Shown here: positions 33,324 to 41,457 of the stretch, piece by piece
Numbering within the stretch: position 1 is the stretch's first letter
How the letters are laid out: every line of letters begins with the position of its first letter
From: CBDEGU01 sp965238045
Lineage (GTDB): Bacteria; Acidobacteriota; Terriglobia; Bryobacterales; UBA6623
Length of the DNA: 64,000 nt
Reading direction: 5' to 3'
NCBI GenBank assembly: GCA_965238045.1
Contig: CBDEGU010000007.1
Span: 434,001-498,000, forward strand
Translations under genes and position numbers: made by a program
Notes under the pieces: generated by a model
Told to the model about the DNA's origin: nothing
What the model saw: the letters and a program-made list of their open reading frames with translations, nothing else
Database searches by the model: none

Positions 33324-34262
33324 TCAGCGCATGGCCACCGGGATCGCCTCGCCGGCGTGATAGGAACTTCGCACCAGCGGGCCGGCCTCGACATGCCGAA
33401 AACCGATCTCTTGCTGGCCGGCTCGCTTGAACTCGGCGAATTCGGCTGGCGTGTAATAGCGCTGAATCGGAAGATGATCTCTTGAGGGACGCAGGTACTG
33501 TCCCAACGTGAAGATATCCACCTGCTGGTCGCGCAGGTCGCGCATCACCTCGATGACCTCCTCGCTGGTTTCCCCCAGGCCAAGCATCATGCCCGATTTC
33601 GTGGGCACCTCCGGCGCAATCTGTTTGCTATGCGCGAGCATGGCGAGCGAGCGCCGGTAATCGGCCCCCCGGCGGACATCGTAGTAGAGGCGCGGCGCGG
33701 TTTCGATGTTGTGATTGAGCACCTCGGGGCGGGCGGCGAGCACAATCTCGAGCGCCTCGCGGGAGCCCATGAAATCCGGCACAAGAACCTCGACCTGGCA
33801 ACCGGGAACACGCTCGTGAATGGCGCGGATCACCAAGGCAAACAATCGAGCGCCACCGTCGGGGCGGTCGTCGCGATTGACGCTTGTAATCACGGCGTAG
33901 CGGAGTTCGAGCGCGGCGACGGCCTCGGCCACGCGGCGTGGCTCGTCGAAATCCACCTCCAGCGGCGCGCCTTTCTCCACCGCGCAAAAGCCGCACCGCC
34001 GTGTGCAGACGTTCCCCAAGATCATGAAGGTCGCCGCGCGGCGGTTCCAGCACTCGCCGATGTTGGGGCACGCGGCGCTCTCGCAAACCGTGTGCAGTCC
34101 CAAGTCGCTGACCAGACGTTTCAACTGGCGGTAGTTTTCCCCCGCCGGGGCCGGGGCGCGAATCCATTCCGGACGCGGGCCCGCCGGACCCGGATGGGGC
34201 CCCGAGTAGGGGGGCGTCAGCGGCTTCACCCTAGCAGCTTGGATTTGAACCAGTTCCGCCAC
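33324..34262 (-). CDS. lipA: Lipoyl synthase
   Basis: LipA is a radical-SAM enzyme that inserts two sulfurs into octanoyl groups on lipoyl domains. From GTG 34262, preceded by AGGTGG, the product is 312 residues. The auxiliary cluster motif C-x4-C-x5-C is CESAACPNIGEC at residues 60-71 and the radical-SAM CxxxCxxC is CTRRCGFC at 86-93. Also seen are VITSVNRDDRPDGG, LNHNIETAPRLY, KSGMMLGLGET and the C-terminal GPLVRSSYHA with the conserved Ser cluster ligand region. The frame could extend 20 codons upstream but the conserved part does not need it. Confidence 0.95.
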   Translation of the reverse strand: MAELVQIQAARVKPLTPPYSGPHPGPAGPRPEWIRAPAPAGENYRQLKRLVSDLGLHTVCESAACPNIGECWNRRAATFMILGNVCTRRCGFCAVEKGAPLEVDFDEPRRVAEAVAALELRYAVITSVNRDDRPDGGARLFALVIRAIHERVPGCQVEVLVPDFMGSREALEIVLAARPEVLNHNIETAPRLYYDVRRGADYRRSLAMLAHSKQIAPEVPTKSGMMLGLGETSEEVIEVMRDLRDQQVDIFTLGQYLRPSRDHLPIQRYYTPAEFAEFKRAGQQEIGFRHVEAGPLVRSSYHAGEAIPVAMR

Positions 34263-34514
34263 AGTCCACCTCAGTGTAGCGATCGGCGGAAACGCCAGGC
34301 AATCGCACACTTCCCGGTGCACACTCCCGAGTACTGGCCTGTTTCCCGTTGCCGGTGCTCAAGACCCTGACACTGCTACGATCGGATATCTCAACGGAAG
34401 CGTTGTTGGACGAAGCCGCTGGCGCGGCAGAGGTGAAGGGGAGGCCGGCGAGTGGGGAAGGATTGAAACTTTGTTGAGGTAGAGGAATAATGAGCGACCG
34501 AGAGGAGGTCGTTC

Positions 34515-35390
34515 ATGACCAAGCTACGTCAGAAGATGATCCAAGACCTGCGGCTGCGCAGCTATTCGCCGCAGACGATTCGGAGTTATACCAAGGCCGT
34601 CGAGGATCTCGCCCGCTACTTCGGCAAGTCGCCGGAGCAACTGGGCCCGAAGCAGATTCGCGAGTATCAGCTTGACTTGATCGAGCGGCGTAAGCTGGCC
34701 GGTGCGACGTTCGGGGTGCGCACAGCGGGGCTGAAGTTCTTCTACAGCCAGACACTCGAGCGACCCTGGGTTGTCGAACGCATCGCACGGCCCAAGGTCC
34801 GGCGTCGCCTACCGGTCGTGCTGAGCCGTGAAGAAGTGACGGCGCTGTTGGACGCCGCGGTGAACCTGAAGCATCGCGCGATCCTCGCGACGCTCTACGG
34901 AGCCGGGTTGCGTCTCGACGAAGTGTTGCAACTCGAAGCGGGGGACATTGACTCGCAGCGGATGGTGATCCTGGTGCGCCGCGGCAAAGGAGAGAAGCCA
35001 CGCCAGGTGATGTTGTCTCCCAAGCTACTGGAGTTGCTGCGTCTGTACTGGCGCTGGGCGAAGCCGAACGAGTTGCTGTTTCCCGGCCGTATCCACGGCG
35101 CCCAGCTGCGGCCCTCGGGGGTACGGCAGATCTGCCAAAAGCTTGGTCGCCAGGCAGGCATCCGCAAACCGGTGAGCCCGCACGTGCTGCGGCATTCCTT
35201 TGCCACGCACTTGCTGGAAGCGGGGACGGATCTGCGCACCATCCAGGTCTTGCTGGGGCACGTCAGTCTCAAGACGACGGCGCGCTATCTGCATGTCTCG
35301 GAATTGCGCCTGCGCACGACGCAGAGCCCACTCGAAGCACTCGAGATTCGCGAAGCGCTCACCGACGACGGGGACCGGCGCCGGCGATGA
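34515..35390 (+). CDS. Tyrosine recombinase/integrase of the IS91-like element, copy 1
   Basis: The 291-residue XerC/D-like recombinase has a SAM-like core-binding N-domain (YSPQTIRSYTKAVEDLARYFGK) and a catalytic domain with Arg in TLYGAGLRLDEVLQL near 135, HVLRHSFATHLLEAGTDLRTIQVLLGH near 228-254 (H-x-x-R ... H) and the nucleophile Tyr in TARYLHVSE near 264. GGAGG precedes the ATG. Its stop overlaps the transposase start as ATGA. Such recombinases accompany one subgroup of IS91-type elements; their role in transposition is unclear. Confidence 0.88.
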   Translation: MTKLRQKMIQDLRLRSYSPQTIRSYTKAVEDLARYFGKSPEQLGPKQIREYQLDLIERRKLAGATFGVRTAGLKFFYSQTLERPWVVERIARPKVRRRLPVVLSREEVTALLDAAVNLKHRAILATLYGAGLRLDEVLQLEAGDIDSQRMVILVRRGKGEKPRQVMLSPKLLELLRLYWRWAKPNELLFPGRIHGAQLRPSGVRQICQKLGRQAGIRKPVSPHVLRHSFATHLLEAGTDLRTIQVLLGHVSLKTTARYLHVSELRLRTTQSPLEALEIREALTDDGDRRRR

Positions 35391-36592
35391 GCCGGCATCG
35401 GCTGGAAGTGGCCGATGTCATTCGCCAACACGAAGGGGAGTTGCTCGAGCGCTGGGGACACCGCCTCTCCGCTCGTCAACGCAAGGCCCTTCGCGACATC
35501 GGTTCGTGTCGCAGCGCCGCCCAGGGCGCTCACATCGAACAGTGCGATTCTTGCTCGCAGGAACGGATCGCGTACAACTCGTGCTCGAACCGGCACTGTC
35601 CGAAGTGCCAGTCGGCGGCGCGTGACCGCTGGCTGGGGGCACGGGCGCAGGAACTACTTCCGGTGCACTACTGCCATGTTGTGTTCACCGTGCCAGGGGC
35701 CCTGGCAATGTTGGCCCTCCAGAATCAGCGACTCTTCTACCGTCTGCTGTTCGAGGCGGCCTCTCAAAGCTTGCAACAACTCGCTCGCGACCCCAAGCGT
35801 TTGGGCGCCCAGATCGGCTTCTTCGCCGTATTGCATACCTGGAACCAGATACTGCTGCCTCATCCGCACCTGCACTGCGTCGTACCGGCGGGAGGAATGG
35901 CGCTCGACGGCAGCCGATGGATCCGCTGCCGCAAGAAGTTTTTCCTGCCCGTACGGCCTCTGAGCCGCTTGTTTCGCGGCAAGCTCTTAGACGGTTTGCG
36001 GCGGGCGTTCGAACACGGCGAGCTGGAACTCGACCGGCAGCTGGCCCCGCTGACGAAGCCCGAACGTTTTCACTCTTGGCTACGAGAACTGAGAACAACC
36101 GAGTGGGTGGTCTACCTCAAGCCGCCCATGGCCGGACCCGAACAAGTGCTCAAGTATCTGGCTCGTTATACCCATCGCGTCGCCATCTCCAACGGTCGCT
36201 TGCGGTCTCTCCACGACGGCCGCCTGCGCTTGCGTTTTCGCAACGCGAAGAACAACCACCGTATCGAGACGATGACGCTCGACGCGGTCGAGTTCCTGCG
36301 GCGCTTTCTGCTGCACGTGCTGCCGAGGGGTTTTGTCAAGATCCGCTACTACGGTTTCTTGGCTCATCGCAGACGCGCGGCGGGCTTGGCCCGCTGCCGG
36401 GAACTCCTCCAGGCGTCCGCGACGAGGGAAGTTTCCCCTGCCTTGTTGAGCAAGGAGCAACGGCGAGCCGTGGAGCGCCGCTGCCCGCTGTGCGGCGAGG
36501 GAAGGCTGCGCGTGGTCGCATGGCTTTCGGCGCTGGAACTGGCGCTACGCGCCGGGGACATGGCCCTGCCCGAGGCTATCGACTCCTCATGA
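35387..36592 (+). CDS. IS91-family HUH transposase, copy 1
   Basis: The 401-residue product has an N-terminal zinc finger (CDSC, CSNRHCPKCQ near residues 44-75), the HUH motif PHPHLHCVVPAGG near 165, and a Tyr-containing YLARYTHRVAISNGR near 257. FVKIRYYGFLAHRRRA near 310 and CPLCGEGRL near 365 are also typical of IS91/IS801 transposases. These proteins nick and transfer one strand in rolling-circle transposition. It overlaps the recombinase gene by ATGA, so the two are produced together. Nearly identical to copy 2. Confidence 0.93.
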   Translation: MSRHRLEVADVIRQHEGELLERWGHRLSARQRKALRDIGSCRSAAQGAHIEQCDSCSQERIAYNSCSNRHCPKCQSAARDRWLGARAQELLPVHYCHVVFTVPGALAMLALQNQRLFYRLLFEAASQSLQQLARDPKRLGAQIGFFAVLHTWNQILLPHPHLHCVVPAGGMALDGSRWIRCRKKFFLPVRPLSRLFRGKLLDGLRRAFEHGELELDRQLAPLTKPERFHSWLRELRTTEWVVYLKPPMAGPEQVLKYLARYTHRVAISNGRLRSLHDGRLRLRFRNAKNNHRIETMTLDAVEFLRRFLLHVLPRGFVKIRYYGFLAHRRRAAGLARCRELLQASATREVSPALLSKEQRRAVERRCPLCGEGRLRVVAWLSALELALRAGDMALPEAIDSS

Positions 36593-36937
36593 CCCCTCAC
36601 CGTCTCTTCGCCAACGCAACGCTGCGACGCGCCGTCGCCAGGGGGTGCTTCGCACTCCTGCGCCTGGGTCCTTCCGCGGAGCTGATTCGCCCGCCTGCGA
36701 GGACTTCGCGGCTTCCATACATCAAAGCAATCCGGGCGATCCAAGCCACGTTCTACTCCCGAAAGGTCCTACTCCTCCTGCCCAACGACCAAGCCAATCC
36801 CTACAATCCACATAGCCATAGCCGATCCTGAGCCCGGCATCCTCCAACAACCCCTATCGACAATGCGGCGGCCCACGCTGCCACTGCCTCTCTCCACCGC
36901 CCTTCGCCCGCCGCACGGTCGATACGGTCCTAAGGTG

Positions 36938-36967
36938 TTGTCGCCATCTATACCAGAACGGTACAAT
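36938..36967 (+). promoter_or_regulatory. Sigma70-like promoter at the IS91-like copy 1 boundary
   Basis: TTGTCG at 36938-36943 and TACAAT at 36962-36967 are spaced by 18 bases. It precedes a kinase-type ATG at 36977 and the metallohydrolase gene at 37058. An equivalent TTCTCG-18-TAGAAT lies at the other IS91-like copy. The first bases of the -35 box coincide with the last shared bases of the element. Confidence 0.5.
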
Positions 36968-36976
36968 CTTGGCGTC

Positions 36977-37000
36977 ATGATCGGCCGAACCGTCTCGCAC
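36977..37000 (+). pseudogene. 5' stub of a Ser/Thr kinase gene
   Basis: The eight codons MIGRTVSH match the start of acidobacterial PknB-type kinases and the stub at 50202 (MIGRTISHYKI). After this the sequence switches to unrelated CTTAGAATCTCG. The frame happens to run on into the metallohydrolase gene at 37058, but that gene has its own Shine-Dalgarno. Only the promoter and first codons of the kinase remain. Confidence 0.5.
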
Positions 37001-37057
37001 TTAGAATCTCGACAATACTCGCGGGGACACAACCCGAGTGTACGAGGAGGAGATCCC

Positions 37058-38599
37058 ATGTCCTGGACGCGCACTTTCGCCCTCCGGTTGGGTTTCATTC
37101 TTTGCTTAAGTGTTTTCTGGGTCGTGATGTACGATCAAGGCACCACCGCGGCTATACCTGCTGCGGACCCCGATCCCGACGAGCGATTCGTCATGGAAAC
37201 GGATCAGCCCGTGGGAACTCTCTCCTTTGAAGTGATCGAGGGGCGCTCGGGCGTCCACCTGCCCTCGCGTCTGTACTTCGCTTACGCCGACGGCCGCGAC
37301 GATCTCCCGACTGTTGGCCGGTTCAAGAACTTTCTCGTCACCGCATCGGGTCGCGAGGTCAAGACGCTTCCCGTGGGTGAATATGACGTCTATGTGTCGC
37401 GCGGTCTTGAGTACACTCTCGATCACCACAGAATCGGGATTGAAGAAGGCAAGACGACTTATCTTGCAAGCACGCTGGAACGGGCGATTGACACGCGCGG
37501 CTTCATCTCTTCGGACTTTCACCTGCACTTAATGTTTGCCATGCGAGACGGCGCTATCGTTTGCGCCGCCGAGGGGATCGACCTGCTTACCGCTACCGAC
37601 CACAACATCCTCAAGGATTATGCGCCTTACATCAAAGAGCTAGGCCTCGAGCGCTTCATGAACTCTGTTGTCGGGGCCGAAATTGACACCAGTTTCGGTC
37701 ACTTCAACAGTTTCCCGCTCGAACTCAACCCTTGGGATGACCGCGACTATCGCAAGGCCATCCGCACGCCAGGTGAGTTCCTACGGTTGCTGCGCCAGGA
37801 TCCGGGTGATGAGATCGCACAGATCAATCATCCGCGGAGGCGAACCGAGCCCAACCCGACCAGTGGATACTTCGACGGGCGATTGAACCGCGAGACCTCG
37901 GAGTTCGACTACCCGTATTTCGAAACGGGTTTCGACCAGGTCGAGATCTTTAATGCGCTCACTGACAGCCCGCCGGAGCATATCGGCCGCGGCGCTCTGG
38001 TCGATCAGAAGCTTAAGGACTGGTACAGCCTACTAAACCGAGGCATTCTGATCGCCGGTGTGGCCAACACCGACGCCCACCGCTACCCGAAAGAGCTGCC
38101 GGGCTACCCCCGGAACTACGTTGTATCGCAGACCGACAATCCTTGGGAGATCGACCCTGCCCAGGTTGTCAACGCTCTCAAGAATCGCGCCTCCACCGCA
38201 TCCTTCGGACCCTTTGTCGAGTTCAAGGCAAATGGGGCCCAGGTTGGCTCCATTATTACCGACCGTGACGGGACCGTCAGTTTGAGTGTGGAAGTGCAGG
38301 CAGCGCCGTGGATTCCGGTGGACAAGATCGAGATTGTGTCGAATGGCAAGGTCATCGAGACCTTTTCGGTCGAAGATGTCGATCCCAAAGAACGTGTTCG
38401 CTTTGCCAAAGAGATCATTGTGCAACCCACCACCGATGCCTGGTACTTAGTCATTGCAACTTCCGAACGTCGTTGGCAGAAACCATTCGAAAACTTCAGC
38501 TCTTTCTCGTTTACCAACCCGATTTTTGTCGACATCGACGGCAATGGCTACTTCGACCCCCCAAACGGCGGCTACCCTCACAAGCCGAGCGATGACTGA
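37058..38599 (+). CDS. Exported CehA/McbA-type PHP metallohydrolase
   Basis: The 513-residue product starts at ATG 37058 after GAGGAGGAG. A signal or anchor spans residues 7-25. The PHP metal-binding pattern is visible: SSDFHLHLMF near 152-158, TATDHN near 179-183, QINHPRRR near 262 and VANTDAHRYP near 345. CehA/McbA members include carbaryl and related ester/phosphoester hydrolases and many uncharacterised secreted proteins, so the substrate is not predicted. It lies just downstream of a captured kinase promoter and may now be driven by it. Confidence 0.8.
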   Translation: MSWTRTFALRLGFILCLSVFWVVMYDQGTTAAIPAADPDPDERFVMETDQPVGTLSFEVIEGRSGVHLPSRLYFAYADGRDDLPTVGRFKNFLVTASGREVKTLPVGEYDVYVSRGLEYTLDHHRIGIEEGKTTYLASTLERAIDTRGFISSDFHLHLMFAMRDGAIVCAAEGIDLLTATDHNILKDYAPYIKELGLERFMNSVVGAEIDTSFGHFNSFPLELNPWDDRDYRKAIRTPGEFLRLLRQDPGDEIAQINHPRRRTEPNPTSGYFDGRLNRETSEFDYPYFETGFDQVEIFNALTDSPPEHIGRGALVDQKLKDWYSLLNRGILIAGVANTDAHRYPKELPGYPRNYVVSQTDNPWEIDPAQVVNALKNRASTASFGPFVEFKANGAQVGSIITDRDGTVSLSVEVQAAPWIPVDKIEIVSNGKVIETFSVEDVDPKERVRFAKEIIVQPTTDAWYLVIATSERRWQKPFENFSSFSFTNPIFVDIDGNGYFDPPNGGYPHKPSDD

Positions 38600-38705
38600 G
38601 AAACTCCTTGAGAAACGGGAGTCTCGTCTATTAGCCCACATCTGGCCGAGTGCAAGTCTGGACTTACAACGCACGTCCGAGCCCAGACCCGCCCTGGGAT
38701 TCTGG

Positions 38706-39047
38706 CTACTCAAAGCGAGTCTTCGCCAGGTAGATGCTGGCTCGTCCTTCGCGCGACGAGTAGTAGCTCATCCAAAGCAGATCACCGTGTCATACCATCC
38801 CGCGGTAGCTGGTGTCGCCGCCGCCGCTGGGCAGAGTGAGAACGGGCTCGTGGCTGTCTCGGGTCATCCGCGCCAGTCCTGTCGAAGCCGAGCCGTCGTC
38901 ATGGTAACGGCGGGCACAAGCCCACATAGCCCCATCGCTGCGCGAGAAGCTTGGGGAAGAAGTCGCGGGGTCGAGTAGGGAAGACGATGCTTTCGCCGAA
39001 AGCGCGCTCCGGAAGACGAAATAGCTTGGGGGCTCGCTGGACCAAAT
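38706..39047 (-). pseudogene. Sialidase-like (BNR) gene remnant, C-terminal part
   Basis: Reading the minus strand from 39047 to TAG 38708-38706 gives one continuous frame except TGA at 38792-38790. It encodes SRSDGAMWACARRYHDDG, SHEPVLTLPSGGGDTSYRGMV, stop, HGDLLWMSYYSSREGRASIY LAKTRFE; the W-S-Y-Y-S-S...EG.ASIYLA end is typical of secreted sialidase-like proteins. The stop replaces a residue, probably Trp, in the GMVWH context. The 5' two thirds are missing and the remnant abuts the malate synthase 3' end. Confidence 0.7.
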
Positions 39048-39077
39048 GGGGCCCCGCTTCGGCGGCGGGCGCTGCCG

Positions 39078-40970
39078 TCAGGCGAAATCGAGATTCTTGG
39101 TAATGCGAACGCCCTTTGTGGCGAATAGCTCCAGGAAGTCGTGTGTCCGTTGCTGTGCTGTTCGTTCCTGCTCGACTCCTAGGTTGACGTTTAGCAGGTC
39201 AACCATCCAGGGTGCCTTCTGGTCGAATCTCACGTAAGCGTCCACCACCACGTTCGCGACAGGAAGCGTAGTGCCCTTGGAGTCGTCGTGGACATCCACG
39301 TTTCTGGCGCGCTGAAGTTTTGCGTATTCTTCAGAGAGGAGCCGCGAGAACATCTCTTCCGTAAACGGATCGCCTTCTCTTGCGCCGGTTTCCTCATCCG
39401 CTGCCGTGAGTACGGCCTTCTTGTGCAGCCACTCCCAAAGGATGCTGAGCCGGATCTCGCCGGTCGCCATATCTTCCATGAGGTAGAGAACGTAGTCGTT
39501 GCCGAAAAAATCCGCAGGTTTTAGGGCAGCCGCTTGGAATCCTTGTTCGAAGGCGTTGCAGTACTGGAGAGCCACGCTGATCAGGTCCCTAGCCCCGCGG
39601 ATCGTCCGTGGAGCGGGATCGAGAAGAACCAAACCGTCGGCGTCGGAATCCGTGTAGGACAGAGGCGGGAACGACCGGCCGGCCTGGTTCTCTTGGCCGA
39701 CCTTCTCCCAAACCGGGCGGATGATATGCACCATCTTCCAGTGGGCCACCCATTTGCCGCTGGCCCCTTCTCTTTGTTCCCGTTCGGCGCCTAAAATCGC
39801 TCTCTTCATGCTCTCGGAGACGCCCGCTTCAGATCCGACCGGGATATTGGGTTCCATGCCGCCCTGCCAGAGGGCGCACTGCCCCTTGTTATCGGGAGTG
39901 TTGGTCGCCCGCCGTACTCGGTCTTCGTAATTCCGCATGTAACCGAAGGTCATGGCTACGGCATCGATGTTCGGGTGGATAAAATCCGGATCCCAGGCCA
40001 TTGCATCGGCGACACTGTTGATGTAGTCCCAGCGGCCGGTGTTGAATCCGACAAACCGGCTTCCTAGCGCCGCGCGAATCTCCATCAACTGGAACGAGGC
40101 CTCAATCTGCTCGACCAGAACGTATGTCTTGATGGCTCCGCTCGCCAACCCCAGGCAGGTCTCCACGCCGCTGAGAATGTCATTCCATAGCGCGGCTTCC
40201 TCCGCCGTCTGAATCTTTGGCAGATAGAGAACGAGGCTAGCGGCCTGTTTTTCAAATGACTCGTGGTTGTTGACGACGTAGAGGGCGGCGTCAACAATCG
40301 ACGCGGAGAAGCCGCTGCCGTCGGCGTTGCGAATGTGACGATCCTCCAAGTGCAGGCCGCGCGCCCGAAAGATTTTGGTTGTGAAGTCAAGTTGCCGGCG
40401 CCAGTCCGCCACGATCTTCCGTCCGAAGAAGCCCTCTGCCCAGGCGTTCATTTCTGCTGCCACAGACTCAGCCGCCTGCAAAAAGATCGGCTCCTTTGCG
40501 AACGCTAGGCGAAGGTTTCGCTGGTTGTCTAGAGACATCGTCTCGATCTGACCCAGGGCGTCCTCGCCATCGAACATCCATCCGTCAGCGCCAGAGAGAA
40601 GGGCGTACGCAACGTTGCGGATGCTCCTTTCCAGCGGCGCGCGCGGTTTGGCGCCGGGACCGGTTCCTTGCACCCACTGGCACTTCAGATCTTCGGGAAT
40701 CGCGGAGCCGGTGAACCGCCCAGCGCGAGCCTCGGCGACCTTGATCCCAGTCCGAGGGATTGCGGAGTCAGGGTCCAGAAACTGGATCCTTTCACCCTGC
40801 TGAGCTCGCCGACGTCGGCGTTCCAGTCTGGCCTGCATCAAAGCCTTGCGATCGCCGTCCAGCCCGGCCACCTCGGCTAGAATCTCAAGAGCTCTCGGTG
40901 TCACCACGTCGGCATAGCGTTCTTGAACTCCCGCCCTGATCTCGAACACGTCGGATATCTTGTTCATCAC
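39078..40970 (-). CDS. Malate synthase A-like protein, enlarged
   Basis: Malate synthase condenses glyoxylate and acetyl-CoA. The 630-residue product has the family motifs ADGWMFDGEDALGQ near residue 132 (D-x-E-D), TYVLVEQIEASFQLMEI near 288, GFNTGRWDYINSVADAM near 313, and WQGGMEPNIPV...GKWVAHWKMV near 370-420. Typical malate synthase A is about 530 residues; the extra length is in the N-terminal part and in scattered insertions, so a specialised or broader substrate range is possible. No isocitrate lyase gene is nearby. The first two codons are both ATG. Confidence 0.78.
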   Translation of the reverse strand: MMNKISDVFEIRAGVQERYADVVTPRALEILAEVAGLDGDRKALMQARLERRRRRAQQGERIQFLDPDSAIPRTGIKVAEARAGRFTGSAIPEDLKCQWVQGTGPGAKPRAPLERSIRNVAYALLSGADGWMFDGEDALGQIETMSLDNQRNLRLAFAKEPIFLQAAESVAAEMNAWAEGFFGRKIVADWRRQLDFTTKIFRARGLHLEDRHIRNADGSGFSASIVDAALYVVNNHESFEKQAASLVLYLPKIQTAEEAALWNDILSGVETCLGLASGAIKTYVLVEQIEASFQLMEIRAALGSRFVGFNTGRWDYINSVADAMAWDPDFIHPNIDAVAMTFGYMRNYEDRVRRATNTPDNKGQCALWQGGMEPNIPVGSEAGVSESMKRAILGAEREQREGASGKWVAHWKMVHIIRPVWEKVGQENQAGRSFPPLSYTDSDADGLVLLDPAPRTIRGARDLISVALQYCNAFEQGFQAAALKPADFFGNDYVLYLMEDMATGEIRLSILWEWLHKKAVLTAADEETGAREGDPFTEEMFSRLLSEEYAKLQRARNVDVHDDSKGTTLPVANVVVDAYVRFDQKAPWMVDLLNVNLGVEQERTAQQRTHDFLELFATKGVRITKNLDFA

Positions 40971-41306
40971 AACAGACTACAAAAAACGCCGTTCGGCTGC
41001 TTGCGGATCCCTACAAGTCAAGACGGCGGGTGCTGCAGCAGTCGACGCTGAGACCAGCGCGCTCCTCCACGAACTGCGGGCAGCGACGATGTGACCGTAA
41101 ACGGCGTGGTGTTCCGATGGGTGCATCTCGAACTCGAAGGCAGACTCGGCGGATGCAAAGGACGGAACGATTGGCTACGACTCCGGCGAGGGCCGCGGCT
41201 CCGCGCACTCGTGCCAGGATACTCTATTCTCGGGTAGATTGTGCGGCGGTTCCGCCGCCCTGATTAGGATGAAACCTCTCAAAAAAACAGATAGACACTA
41301 TTGACC

Positions 41307-41330
41307 GATTGATGTCGCGAAATCGCCTTC
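41307..41330. repeat. Dispersed intergenic repeat, copy 1 (partial)
   Basis: GATTGATGTCGCGAAATCGCCTTC matches the core of the repeats at 42886-42924 and 45615-45653 over about 24 bases. All three copies are in spacers of the accessory region and in the same orientation. Confidence 0.65.
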
Positions 41331-41431
41331 CGTCCAGCAATCGCCAGCTTGGGATGACTCAGGCTTGGCCGGCCCCTGCCGGTCACGGTTGATCCGGACG
41401 AATCGGCGACTCTTTCGTATCGACGCAAAGT

Positions 41432-41437
41432 TATAAT
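41432..41437 (+). promoter_or_regulatory. -10 box TATAAT before the PhnA-like gene
   Basis: A perfect TATAAT lies 20 bases before the ATG at 41458. No convincing -35 hexamer is seen 16-18 bases upstream (ACTCTT region), so this may depend on an activator or an extended -10. Confidence 0.45.
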
Positions 41438-41457
41438 CTGAATCGAGGTCCGTGCTG

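Larger units (their letters stand above)
34400..36951 (+). mobile_element. IS91-like element with tyrosine recombinase, copy 1
   Basis: A segment of about 2.55 kb, starting GCGTTGTTGGACGAAGCCGC and ending near GGTCCTAAGGTGTT, is repeated in direct orientation at 47630-50175, with many scattered substitutions. It encodes two overlapping genes, a tyrosine recombinase and an HUH transposase. The boundaries are those of similarity between the copies. The last bases (TCGCCATCTAT) may belong to the target rather than the element. As expected for rolling-circle IS91-type elements, no terminal inverted repeat or target duplication is seen. Confidence 0.8.
40971..41457. other. Spacer between malate synthase and phosphatase-like genes
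   Basis: These 487 bases carry no supported gene; short frames lack motifs. A GC hairpin GCGGCGG/CCGCCGC lies at 41243-41258. A copy of a dispersed repeat lies at 41307-41330. TATAAT at 41432-41437 is a good -10 box for the gene at 41458, but the -35 region is poor. Confidence 0.5.

Noticed and set aside
38454..38978. A 174-codon plus-strand frame after the metallohydrolase
   Set aside because: It overlaps the end of the metallohydrolase and is opposite a recognisable sialidase remnant; no motif or ribosome-binding site.
41030..41263. A 77-codon frame in the malate synthase-PhnA spacer
   Set aside because: Arg/Thr-rich, no motif, no ribosome-binding site; typical of chance frames in GC-rich DNA.
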